Source: an uncultured Eubacteriales bacterium
Lineage (GTDB): Bacteria > Bacillota > Clostridia > Oscillospirales > Acutalibacteraceae
Direction: 5' to 3'
Length of the DNA stretch: 64,000 bases
Assembly: GCA_934463035.1 (NCBI GenBank)
Contig: CAKSIG010000001.1
Coordinates: forward strand, 62,001-126,000
Shown piece by piece: positions 53,301 through 61,796 of this stretch (its first letter is position 1; each line of letters begins with the position of its first letter). The notes beneath the pieces are model-generated. The model saw only the letters and a list, made by a program, of their open reading frames with translations. It made no database searches and was not told where the DNA came from. The position numbers and the translations under genes were made by a program.

Positions 53301-54841
53301 ACGTGTATAGGCTTATTGGGGTCTATCGTTTCTTTCAGATTGCCGAAAGGTCCGTACGGAACGGTGGTTCCTGCGGAGGCGTATGCCGAACGGTACCATC
53401 TGAATTCGTTTGCGTCCTTATCGTCAGGCATATTGGTAAGATAAGTGTAGAGGTAGTTCTGACTGTCATAGTAATAGGCGTAACCGATATACGCATTTGT
53501 ATAGAACGGCAGCGGCGTATCCGCTTCAACGTAGAAATCGAAATCAACCGTCTGCATTCTCGCCATTTCGGGGAGCAGTTCGTCTTTAATTCTGAAAGTC
53601 GATTCTCTCAGCGAAACAGCCGAGCTTGAAAAAGCGTTATCCGACGATACCGTGGCGGTATCGCCTACCCACGTACCCGTATCTCTTACGTCTATATATC
53701 TCGAAAGAGAAGATTCGTCGTCGAAGCTGTCCTCGAACGTGAACGTTTTATTCGTTGACCAATAATCAGCCGACGGGCGTTCGGATATATGGGTGTATTT
53801 AGCATTATCCTTTACCTTGTCGAGCTTTGCTTTCAATTCGTCAAGATATACCTTTGATTCGGGTATATATGTTTTAGCTTCATCTGACAGACCGTTCCAA
53901 TCGGCAAGCGCCGAGTCAAGCGCCTCAGCCTCGTCATTTGAAATTGTCGAGCTGCGGTATTTGAATATCTGGCTGTGCTTTTTAAGGAACAGATCCGCCG
54001 CGGTTGAATTTTCATTTCCCGCAATATTGATGTCAAGATCGTCAATATACATCGGTCCGCTCATGTGGGTGAAACCTATTCTTGTCTGCGGTGAGTCGGA
54101 AAGATTGCACTCACGGTTGAAAAGCTGCATATATCCGTCTTCACTGACAAGGGTAATCTTTACAGTACCCTTTGAATACCTTGCGGAAACCTTTACCCAA
54201 GTTTTAAAAGGCAGCGCTTTTGTCGAATCGGAATTTATTGCCCTGAATTCAATTTGCTCAAATCCGGGGGAATATGACGGATTTGTGTATCCGTACTGAT
54301 TTGAAGGCTTTCCGACGGGCACCGCCGTTATTTTTCCCTTAATCGAACGCAGCGCTATTCCGCGCCAATTATCCTTATCCTTATAATCGTAAACAAACGT
54401 GGGATAACGGTAATTGTAGTCTTCGTTACCGCATTCAAGCAGTACCTTGAAATTGACGGAAAAGAGCGTCACGTCATTCTGCAAAAAGTTTGACGACAAC
54501 AGGTATATACCGTTATTACCGTTTTTACCTGCCTCAGAGGTGTTCTGTATCGTTATTTTCGCCGCTGTATCGCTTCCGTTAATTGCGTCTTTAAGCGGAT
54601 TTTTTACAGCCGAAATTTCCGACTTTTTAACGTTAGCATAATCATTGGCGAAGAACATTGACACGTCGCCGTCTTCAAAGTCGGTGCTTGTTTTGACCTC
54701 GCCGACGGGGTCAAACGGATCCGAGCCTGTATCGTCCTTATCGTTATTGCTTTCGGCGTAAAGACTTACCGAGGAAACGGCAAGCATTATGACTGCCAGC
54801 AAAATTGCAAAAATTGACTTAAATGACTTTTTTGTTTTCAT
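50336..54841 (-). CDS. Giant secreted beta-helix protein with dockerin (cluster II)
   Basis: 1501 residues with a signal peptide. Just after it stands DDTGSDPFDPVG. Two LamG-like sandwiches follow (about 50-270 and 365-580) with a helical spacer between, then TIG/Ig-like domains (INVYFSGTTYQAPGD), and a right-handed beta-helix from about 830 to 1360 that opens with QGGGVLYFPKGIYRF. Residues 1370-1429 form a dockerin with two perfect calcium loops, DVNLDGEVTLKD and DVNNDGKVNLKD. A 72-residue Asn/Ala-rich tail ends in a helix. It has the same plan as the 1212-residue protein of cluster I with an extra sandwich, and the same gene position. Confidence 0.9.
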   Translation of the reverse strand: MKTKKSFKSIFAILLAVIMLAVSSVSLYAESNNDKDDTGSDPFDPVGEVKTSTDFEDGDVSMFFANDYANVKKSEISAVKNPLKDAINGSDTAAKITIQNTSEAGKNGNNGIYLLSSNFLQNDVTLFSVNFKVLLECGNEDYNYRYPTFVYDYKDKDNWRGIALRSIKGKITAVPVGKPSNQYGYTNPSYSPGFEQIEFRAINSDSTKALPFKTWVKVSARYSKGTVKITLVSEDGYMQLFNRECNLSDSPQTRIGFTHMSGPMYIDDLDINIAGNENSTAADLFLKKHSQIFKYRSSTISNDEAEALDSALADWNGLSDEAKTYIPESKVYLDELKAKLDKVKDNAKYTHISERPSADYWSTNKTFTFEDSFDDESSLSRYIDVRDTGTWVGDTATVSSDNAFSSSAVSLRESTFRIKDELLPEMARMQTVDFDFYVEADTPLPFYTNAYIGYAYYYDSQNYLYTYLTNMPDDKDANEFRWYRSAYASAGTTVPYGPFGNLKETIDPNKPIHVQYQYSDKSTVMILSQGETVFIEKEFGVRDIRGQFALAGAAKTFKCWYDNLKITYVKGDWDIDTVQDGINVYFSGTTYQAPGDAVLISGENLGNVVTDVEVMPYTVSSADRKYYDYFAYNTSGVVNGTYSADPSVIDWNEAKSVPVSIVQTTEDSVKFVLPKKDESGNPMPQGIYAVRITGIDENTNKVQKTLLINAPNIDYTVGDDGKRVSQGGYIEVVGKNLVFPISNTDTNKDYSNLRALLVNKNGAEVKELGVQTVFSNYNVRLSVPQDTPKGEYELWLYSGYGWSVPYNVTVDESVEQKLLNMPQVNVLDNVYTGTAITGTKGQNVTPNVQKLLDVLGSQGGGVLYFPKGIYRFTQPIIVPENVSIVGESTEETIFIWTSFNWAHGKLPSYLIGATQNTVIKNIDIYAHRTGGIISFFGKTVENVYIDGVRTFSQRLSGTTTSGGHSGSFYNITELQILNATESMGWTIWTDDTAELTNFQLKNCDFNNYAASYADAKGMRLTYGSSKSSYYQIYDTKFACGWSPGQGDKVIVRNFDFSGACFAITGRGVLYDNNYIHDDTTNNRELFVADLSPSISKFTGMYKDTSDTSNRTYFMPLGNRNAKNLVNMQLYVVTGQGSGQTRIASNVEETTVSGVYKVTLDSAFTVEPNRNSGAIMRTSRESMYFTGNSFYNGSTVGYYGGVAGVVFDGNTYQRVGGQYLWACWGDVDWYASYNNEKTVYDPYYIQSDGTENDSGFTSFKIIATSLKYVRSVVFRNCDFSGRYLSLQSQNASNIVDVLVDNCSFTKSKYAVYSDSTAYLGAGIDGVLFHNLIFNSVDEPYKNLDNSFAAKNSVYDMRALVLDDRADEFILGDVNLDGEVTLKDCTLLRMYLADIVTLNEEQLKRADVNNDGKVNLKDCGEIRILVVAGGGNSANNGTNNTNSNNTSSDIEAIKAAEQAAAAARAAEAKKAAEEEFKNAVSKAIENGLTKDELISAINEKYGN

Positions 54842-54853
54842 TGCCGTTCCTCC

Positions 54854-56575
54854 TTATTTAGTCTTTTTAGAGCCGAATTTATTATCACCGTTTATACCGT
54901 TGAAATAATAAGAATACTTTTTATTGTTGGTCCAATCCTTTACGGTGTCGGGAATAGGATCGTCCCAACCGCCGCCGACATAGTTATCGTAATCGCCGTT
55001 AAGTTCATCGGGAGTTAATTCAACGATTATATTATCTATGTAACAGTCGGTCTCAAAGGTCTTTACTCCGACTCTGCCGAAGCCGATGATCTCCTCCCAA
55101 TTTCCCGCCTCTGAGGTAAGCTCGCTCTTCATCGCCATACCGTCATCGGCGAACTCGATAACCTTTTCACCGTCAAAATAGACGCAGATAATATTATCGA
55201 AAGCCGAAATTGAAAGGTTGTGCCACTTTCCGTCGCCTATAATATTATCAATCGGCACGGGGTCGCAAAGACGGGTACCCTTAATATTTGTCTCGGAATT
55301 TATAGTACTGTTGACATGTTTATAAAGCGAAACAGTCATTTGATCCTTATTGTCTATACGTTCATTTTGAACGGTAGCGGCGTAATCCGAATAACCGTAC
55401 CACTCAACCCTCCTGCTTCGTGCGCTGAGCGCTATAAAGTTATTGGCGTTAGTAGCCTTCGGATCGCATTTTTCGGTGTATTGGAAATCCATACTCACCT
55501 TATAATCCGACCAGCTTTCGTCGCCTATAAAATCAATCGAATCCTGCATAAGCTGTTTATAAAGGAAACGGTTTCCGTTCTGTACTATTTTGTCGGCGTA
55601 CTTCGGCGCCGCTTCGGATATTCCGCCGTACATATATTTTTTCTGTCCGCTCGTCCAATTGTAGTTCTTATTGGCGCCCGTGCCTGCGTCCTTACCAATT
55701 GCGAGCTTTTTATCGTCGGAAAAGGTTTCGTATAAAACAATATTTTCATTTGACGAAAGGTCTAAATCGGGGTCGACAGGTTCGGTAGGTTTATCCGAGC
55801 CTGATGAGCTTGGTTCATCATCGCCGCCTGTGTACGTGCCCTCGCCGTAAAACTTCAAATCGGTGAAATTGGTTTTTACGAAGGTTGCCTCGTCAACCGA
55901 GTGCAGACCGAGTCCCGCATATATTGGTCCCGTATAGTCCATAGAAGCGTATCCCGCGAGCCGCCAATTTGAATCTCCGCTGTTTTTATATCGGCACTCA
56001 ACCGAATTTTTCTGAACAACAACCTTTAATTGGAACGGGAACGAAACGTTCTTGGCAGAGGTAAACTTCCAGCTTCCGCCCGTCTTGGTGCGGTAGACTA
56101 TCATAAGTCCCTCGGCTCTCAGGTGGAGAAAAACACCCGAAGCGTCGTTTGAAAGCGAGCTTCTTATCATAATTCCCGATGACGCGTTTATATGAACCGA
56201 GTCGCCCGCGTTTTCAGGACCGAAGCTGTTCATAGTAGCCTCTATCGTTAAAAAATCGCTGTCTCTCGGCGCAACGTTAAACTTTCTGTAAGCAAACGTT
56301 ACGTCATCGGTAGAACCCCAATAGCAGAATGCGTTTGAACGCATATCGTAGCTGCCACCGCTTTGCTTTATATCGCCCTGCGGGATATACGCGTTCGCGC
56401 CTTGTTCAACTTCAACATTTCCGTCAATGTTTATAAGCTCCAAATCGGGATTGGTTTCATCAATTTTCTCGGCGCGGGTCATAACCATATTGGAAAGCAC
56501 TATTCCAACGGTCATTAACGCCACAAGCAGGATAACGGTTATATGTTTCGGTGATACTTTTACGTTAACTTTCAT
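54854..56575 (-). CDS. Twin LamG-like domain surface protein with N-terminal membrane segment (cluster II)
   Basis: 573 residues. Residues 12-34 are hydrophobic and not followed by a clear cleavage site, so a signal anchor is likely. Two LamG-like sandwiches (about 45-250 and 290-520) flank a Ser/Gly/Pro-rich linker, as in the 534-residue cluster I protein. The C-terminal NGDYDNYVGGGWDDPIPDT aligns with that protein, and 35 basic and aromatic residues follow. It overlaps the cohesin-like gene by 11 nt, again as in cluster I. Confidence 0.75.
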   Translation of the reverse strand: MKVNVKVSPKHITVILLVALMTVGIVLSNMVMTRAEKIDETNPDLELINIDGNVEVEQGANAYIPQGDIKQSGGSYDMRSNAFCYWGSTDDVTFAYRKFNVAPRDSDFLTIEATMNSFGPENAGDSVHINASSGIMIRSSLSNDASGVFLHLRAEGLMIVYRTKTGGSWKFTSAKNVSFPFQLKVVVQKNSVECRYKNSGDSNWRLAGYASMDYTGPIYAGLGLHSVDEATFVKTNFTDLKFYGEGTYTGGDDEPSSSGSDKPTEPVDPDLDLSSNENIVLYETFSDDKKLAIGKDAGTGANKNYNWTSGQKKYMYGGISEAAPKYADKIVQNGNRFLYKQLMQDSIDFIGDESWSDYKVSMDFQYTEKCDPKATNANNFIALSARSRRVEWYGYSDYAATVQNERIDNKDQMTVSLYKHVNSTINSETNIKGTRLCDPVPIDNIIGDGKWHNLSISAFDNIICVYFDGEKVIEFADDGMAMKSELTSEAGNWEEIIGFGRVGVKTFETDCYIDNIIVELTPDELNGDYDNYVGGGWDDPIPDTVKDWTNNKKYSYYFNGINGDNKFGSKKTK

Positions 56576-58283
56576 CTATATCCGCCTCCTTATCAATGGG
56601 GTGCTTTAAAGCACGTCTGTAAAATCCGTAGCAGAAACCGAAGTTAATAAGCAACACGCCGATTACGGCAAGCATAACCCAAATTATATTGCTCATATTC
56701 CGCGTAACGAATTTTACCGTATATTTTGCCGAATCCTTGATACGTTTTATTATTTCTTTTACGCCGCCGGTGGAATCTCCGTCGTCTTTTTCGTCAATTT
56801 CGACAATCGTATCGCCGTCTGAATCTTCATCTGAGTCGGAATCGTCCTGCGGCAGCTCGGCTATTGCGTCCATAAGCGAGGAAAGCAGCTGCCCCTCGTT
56901 CTGCAAAAGAGCCTTTACGCCGTCGTCAAGCATTTCATAGGCGTAGTTTGCAATATTAACGTCAATTTCGTCGTCACGCGTAACCGTTTCAGGCGTTAAC
57001 GACAAAACATAGGAAAAATTATCTTTGAAAGCGTCCGCCGCTTTAATTTCGGCGGCTTTCTCGGGATTTTGGGATATTTTCAGTTCCTCAATCTTCTTTG
57101 TAAGCCTTTCAAGAAGATCCTTTTTATCTGCCAGCATTTCTACCGCATATTTATTTATCTCGTAATCGCCGAGCGCCGAAAGCGCATTGCGCACACCCGT
57201 TTCGTCAGCCGTCTTGACCGTTTCAGGCGTCAGGTCGAAAACCCACTTAAACGGCTGGGACAAATAATCGTTCACCGCTTCCTCGGCGGCGGCGCGCTGT
57301 TTCTTTTCAAGCTCCGCTCTTTCCTGTTCTTCAAGTTCGTCTTTAATCTGCTCTTTCAGGAATGCAAGCACGCTTTTAAGTGTGTTTTTCTGCGGCATCA
57401 GCTTTGCCTGAGCCTGAACCGACAGTTTTTCCATTTCGGTTATCGCGGTTTCAAGCGCAACAACGTCTTTAAAACTGCCGTCAGCGTTTTTATCGGTCGT
57501 AACGTTGAGCTTGGTGCGCGACAAAGCGTAACTGTGGTCCTGCTTATATTTTTCAACCTCGGCGTTCACGGGGTCGTTTCCGCTTTGCTCGCGCAGGCGG
57601 TTATACTCCTTGATTGCATTGGCAAGCGTACTGTAATTGGTTACCAACAGTTTTTCGGAGCCGCTTAATGCCGTATACTTATTCCACGCCGATATAATTC
57701 GTTCGTTGCAGGCTTCGGTATAAACGACAGGATTATCTATTGCATTTATCGCCGCTATTACCGCGTTGACATTATTGACGGCATTAGCCGTTATACTGCC
57801 GCCTGTCATAGTTCCTGCGGCAATATCCTTCATAGCGTTGCCCTCAAAAACATAAAGCATTTCGACCGACGGCGTAATTACCGTATCCGAAAAAGCGGAT
57901 TTTGCGGCAAAGGTAAATTGAAACAGCTTACCCGTGGTAAGGGTAACTTTGTCGAGAGAATCCCAGATAAGTTTTACCTTGCCGTTTTTATTGCTTATGG
58001 TATAACCGTCCATATTCTTGACAAATATCTTTTCGCTGTTGCCGGAAAACGCCACCTTGCTTTCGTCATACGAAATTGCAAGGGAAATACCGCTGATTTG
58101 CACAGCGGCACTTCCTGTATATTTTACGGATACCTGAAACGAGTCGTTTGCCTTCACCCCGCCGACGTCCTCCACCAACAGAGACACCGAAGCATCGGCA
58201 AAAGAGGTTATGGCAACAATCGGCAGGATTATAATAAGCGTAAGAATAACGGCAAAAATCTTTTTAAAAATACGAGTTTTCAC
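56565..58283 (-). CDS. Membrane-anchored cohesin-like protein (cluster II)
   Basis: 572 residues with a signal peptide (cut near SFA, residue 28). Residues 30-170 fit a cohesin well: VKANDSFQVSVKYTGSAAVQ, ISGISLAISYDESKVAF, GKVKLIWDS, GKLFQFTFAAKS and a closing GGSITA. About 300 residues of helical stalk, partly coiled coil (ELEEQERAELEKKQRAAAEE), then an acidic Asp/Ser stretch, follow. A transmembrane helix near 535-555 (NIIWVMLAVIGVLLINFGFC) and a short tail close the protein. It would hold its partner at the outer face of the membrane. The dockerin encoded two genes on is the obvious candidate. Confidence 0.75.
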   Translation of the reverse strand: MKTRIFKKIFAVILTLIIILPIVAITSFADASVSLLVEDVGGVKANDSFQVSVKYTGSAAVQISGISLAISYDESKVAFSGNSEKIFVKNMDGYTISNKNGKVKLIWDSLDKVTLTTGKLFQFTFAAKSAFSDTVITPSVEMLYVFEGNAMKDIAAGTMTGGSITANAVNNVNAVIAAINAIDNPVVYTEACNERIISAWNKYTALSGSEKLLVTNYSTLANAIKEYNRLREQSGNDPVNAEVEKYKQDHSYALSRTKLNVTTDKNADGSFKDVVALETAITEMEKLSVQAQAKLMPQKNTLKSVLAFLKEQIKDELEEQERAELEKKQRAAAEEAVNDYLSQPFKWVFDLTPETVKTADETGVRNALSALGDYEINKYAVEMLADKKDLLERLTKKIEELKISQNPEKAAEIKAADAFKDNFSYVLSLTPETVTRDDEIDVNIANYAYEMLDDGVKALLQNEGQLLSSLMDAIAELPQDDSDSDEDSDGDTIVEIDEKDDGDSTGGVKEIIKRIKDSAKYTVKFVTRNMSNIIWVMLAVIGVLLINFGFCYGFYRRALKHPIDKEADIDES

Positions 58284-58316
58284 CTTGTACTCCTTTCTTG
58301 GTTGACAAAGGCTTGA

Positions 58317-59936
58317 TTATTTTGCTTTGTACTCCTGCATCTGCTTAGATACCGTTGATTTTATATCGTCGAGCTTGGCATCCTTCATCTTCTTTATCAT
58401 CTGATCGTAGGTCGCGGTATATTTGCTTCCGTTAAGTCCCGAAAGAAGCTGATCATTATACTCCTTAATTACGCTCGCTACGTTTGAAACGTCTGTAAGC
58501 ATTGACGAGAGATCCGCTCTGAAACGGTAATAGGGCGTTTTGTGGAGAGTAGGTCTTACGTTCTTTTCAAAATCGAGCGCCCATTCGGCCTGACCGTCAA
58601 GAACAACGGGAGTATGATATAGCAGATATGCGTTAGTAACCGTCCAGAAGCACTTGCCGTATTTGCACGAAGAGCTCGGCTGAACCGTGTAGTCAACGCC
58701 CTGCGCCAAATCCCCTGTGAGCGTGTAATGATAGGTGTTATATTCCTTGGCGTAATCGCTGTTCTTCTCAAATCCGTAGCAGAGAAGATTTGCAAGATCG
58801 TTACCGTCTGTACCCTTGGGCGAACGCATAAGGTCAAGCAGTTTTATAGCCTCTTCCGGATACTTTGCGGTTATCGGAATAACCTGATATGTTGCTTCGC
58901 TTCCCAAGGTAGAAACACCGTTAAACTGTTGCTCTGTCGTGTCAAGCAAAAGTCCGTATGTGCCTATTTCGCCGTTGTTGAGTATGTATTTAACGCCTCT
59001 CGTCTCGCCTGTTTCGGGATTATCGGTTCCGTACCACATACCCGAAGCGTCTGCCCAGATAACAGAAGCTCTTGTACCGCCGCCGTTTGAAGTGAGAACG
59101 TCTTCGGGAACGTAGCCCGCATTGTACCATTTGCCCGCATATTCAAGATAGAGCTTATAAGCGTCGGTTTCCATAAAGTTCATAAGCTGAGCGTTATCGT
59201 CAAATGCGTCATAGCAAAGTGACGCGCCGTTCATAGATGAAGCGCCGACAAAATCGTATCCTCTTGTTGCAAGAACCTTGCCGATAGTAATTACGTCGAT
59301 TCCGTTGCCTATCGTATCAGTATCATAGGCGTCAGCCGCCCAAACCTTTTCTAAGAACTTTGTAATTTCATCATAAACCGCGCGGGTAGTTTTTGTAGAA
59401 CTGTGCGCCGCATTCAGCAAAGCGTCAACGTCCATATACTGATACAGCTCGGCGGGAATATCCAGCTGTGCCGACTGCTCAAATATAGGCTGCTGAATAG
59501 GCAGCATATAGAGCTTGTCGTTATATGTACCGCTGTAATAATCCTCGGCATAATCCTTCATTTCCTGATAAATGTTGGGAGTATCCTTTTCATTTATAAG
59601 GTCGTCAAGCTCGGAATAAGCGCCCTTTGTAATTTCACTCTCAACGTCGTAGAGGTAGCCCGACCACGCAATATCGACCTGATCTCCCGCGTTCATCCAG
59701 AGCGACCAGTTTTCATTTGTCTGGTCAATAAACTCAACCTGAACGCCGGGCATAAGTTCATTCAGTTTTTTGTTGAATTCCTTATGCACTATTTCGTCGT
59801 CCTTGCAGCCGAGCGCACCCGAAAAGCCCCATTTTAGTACTACCTTGCCGCCTTTGCCGCCGCAGCCCGTAAAGAGCGCCGCTATCATACTTACTGAAAG
59901 TATTGCCGCAATTATTTTGCCAAACTGTTTTTTCAT
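58317..59936 (-). CDS. Sugar ABC transporter substrate-binding lipoprotein, LplA type (cluster II)
   Basis: 539 residues from the ATG at 59936, where AAGGAG is well spaced; the in-frame TTG at 59954 is rejected. The lipoprotein signal ends LFTGC (Cys25). It has the same layout as the cluster I binder, including WSLWMNAGDQVDIAWSGYLY against WPLWMSTKKEIDIAHSGFVT and a DUF3502-like end. The two are clearly homologous but diverged, so a different ligand is likely. Confidence 0.9.
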   Translation of the reverse strand: MKKQFGKIIAAILSVSMIAALFTGCGGKGGKVVLKWGFSGALGCKDDEIVHKEFNKKLNELMPGVQVEFIDQTNENWSLWMNAGDQVDIAWSGYLYDVESEITKGAYSELDDLINEKDTPNIYQEMKDYAEDYYSGTYNDKLYMLPIQQPIFEQSAQLDIPAELYQYMDVDALLNAAHSSTKTTRAVYDEITKFLEKVWAADAYDTDTIGNGIDVITIGKVLATRGYDFVGASSMNGASLCYDAFDDNAQLMNFMETDAYKLYLEYAGKWYNAGYVPEDVLTSNGGGTRASVIWADASGMWYGTDNPETGETRGVKYILNNGEIGTYGLLLDTTEQQFNGVSTLGSEATYQVIPITAKYPEEAIKLLDLMRSPKGTDGNDLANLLCYGFEKNSDYAKEYNTYHYTLTGDLAQGVDYTVQPSSSCKYGKCFWTVTNAYLLYHTPVVLDGQAEWALDFEKNVRPTLHKTPYYRFRADLSSMLTDVSNVASVIKEYNDQLLSGLNGSKYTATYDQMIKKMKDAKLDDIKSTVSKQMQEYKAK

Positions 59937-59954
59937 AATAATGCTCCTTTTCAA

Positions 59955-60827
59955 TTATTCTTTTACCGAGCCGACGGCAATTCCCTTTGCAAAATACTTT
60001 TGCATATATGGGAAAAGCAGCAAAATCGGTATAGTGGCTATGATACACATAGCATATTTCATAGTTTCAAGCGGTATTGCCGAGGTATCTCTTACCCCTG
60101 ATTCTTTAAGCGCCTTAACAAGAACATCAGCGCTGTTCAGAATTTTTTGCATTAAAAACTGTATTGTCCAATATTCTTTTTTCGTTATATAGATAAGTGA
60201 CGTCTGCCAGTTGTTCCAACCGCCGACAACGCCCGTAAAAAAGTTCATTCCGATTATCGGCTTTGACATCGGCATAACTATGCTCCAAAGGGTTCTGAAC
60301 TGACTTGCCCCGTCTATCTCCGCCGATTCAATAAGCGATTTCGGCACGCCCTTAAAGAACGTTTTGTAAACTATAACGCCCCAAGCGCCGACAGCAGGCA
60401 ATATATACACTATCGGATTGTCTTTCATGTGATAAAGCTGGGTGTAGACCATATATGTCGGCATTAAACCGCCGCTGACAAACATTGTACCCAGCAGAAT
60501 GACGTTTACGGGCTTCTTTAAAATGAAGTCGTCCCTTGTAAGGGGATAAGCGAACGCACAGTTGACAACTATATTTATCACCGTTCCGAGAAGTGCGACA
60601 ATTATTGTGAATATAATTGCTCTGCCCATAACCGCTATGTTTTCAAACAGCATTTTATATGCCGCAACCGACCAGACCTTCGGTATAAACGAAAAGCCGT
60701 ATGTGGAAAACTCCGCCTCGCCCGTGAAAGAGATTATAAGTATCATAAGCACAGGAACTAAAAATATAAGGGTCATTATTGCGAAAATAATATGTAAAAC
60801 TATCGGATATATTTTTCCGTCCTTCAT
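59955..60827 (-). CDS. Sugar ABC transporter permease, YtcP/CUT1 type (cluster II)
   Basis: 290 residues, six membrane helices. The EAA loop reads ESAEIDGASQFRTLWSIVMP. It ends KYFAKGIAVGSVKE, like the cluster I copy (KKFAKGAMVGAVKG). Paired with the permease of the preceding gene, 12 nt away. Confidence 0.93.
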   Translation of the reverse strand: MKDGKIYPIVLHIIFAIMTLIFLVPVLMILIISFTGEAEFSTYGFSFIPKVWSVAAYKMLFENIAVMGRAIIFTIIVALLGTVINIVVNCAFAYPLTRDDFILKKPVNVILLGTMFVSGGLMPTYMVYTQLYHMKDNPIVYILPAVGAWGVIVYKTFFKGVPKSLIESAEIDGASQFRTLWSIVMPMSKPIIGMNFFTGVVGGWNNWQTSLIYITKKEYWTIQFLMQKILNSADVLVKALKESGVRDTSAIPLETMKYAMCIIATIPILLLFPYMQKYFAKGIAVGSVKE

Positions 60828-60839
60828 AATAACCCTCCT

Positions 60840-61781
60840 TTAATAAACCGAATTTTCAGGATTTGTCCGCTTGATTATTGTGTTTGTAACAATAAGAAGA
60901 ACCAATCCCACCGCCGATTGGAAAATTCCGACCGCGCTTGTAACACCGACGGTGTATTTGCCCGCCAATCCGTGATAAAGATATGTTGCCAAGGTTTCGG
61001 TCGTCGAATACAAGGCTCCCGAATCAAGAGGCACCTGATAGAATATGTCCATTCCGCCTGCCAGCACCTGACCCATACGGAGTATCAGCACCATACTTGC
61101 CATAGGCATAAGCTCGGGGAAAGAAATGTAACGCATTTGCTTGAATTTGCCCGCTCCGTCGAGCGCCGCCGCTTCATACAGCGACGTATCTATTGAGAGC
61201 AGCGCCGCGTAGTAGTACAGACTTGCCATACCTACGTCCTTCCATATCTCAAAAAACGTCAGTATGAACGGCCAATATTTTGCCGACTCGCGCGAGCTGT
61301 AAAAGTTAATAGTTTCAAATCCCATATTTTTAAGCGCAAGCACTATTACGCCGTTTGTAGGACTAAGCAACACGTATCCGATATAGGCTACCACAACCCA
61401 CGAAAGGAAGTTCGGTATCAGCATAGCCGTTTGATACAGCTTGTTGGCGTGCTTTGATTTAACGTCGTAAAGCAACAATGCAACCAACATACCAAGGGCA
61501 AGATTTACTATTAACATCCACGCTATGTTATAGCCGACGGTATTCCTTATAACCCTGAACATATCGCCCGAATCAAAGAAGTTTTTAAAATTTTTAAAGC
61601 CTACCCACGGGCTTCCGAATATTCCGTCGCGGTAGTTATACTCCTTAAACGCAAGCACCATACCGAAAACGGGAACATAATGCAGCAACAGCATTGACAA
61701 AAGCCCCGGAAGTATGAAAAGCAGATAAACGGCATTGTTTTTATATTTAAGTTTTCTGGATCTACTGTTTTTTAAAGACAT
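60840..61781 (-). CDS. Sugar ABC transporter permease, LplB type (cluster II)
   Basis: 313 residues, six membrane helices after a basic N-terminus. HYVPVFGMVLAFKEYNYRDG is the LplB entry signature and the EAA loop reads EAAALDGAGKFKQMRYISFP. It ends in TNPENSVY, like SPENALF of the cluster I copy. It follows the GLUG protein gene by 15 nt. Confidence 0.93.
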   Translation of the reverse strand: MSLKNSRSRKLKYKNNAVYLLFILPGLLSMLLLHYVPVFGMVLAFKEYNYRDGIFGSPWVGFKNFKNFFDSGDMFRVIRNTVGYNIAWMLIVNLALGMLVALLLYDVKSKHANKLYQTAMLIPNFLSWVVVAYIGYVLLSPTNGVIVLALKNMGFETINFYSSRESAKYWPFILTFFEIWKDVGMASLYYYAALLSIDTSLYEAAALDGAGKFKQMRYISFPELMPMASMVLILRMGQVLAGGMDIFYQVPLDSGALYSTTETLATYLYHGLAGKYTVGVTSAVGIFQSAVGLVLLIVTNTIIKRTNPENSVY

Positions 61782-61796
61782 TTTATATCCCCGTTT

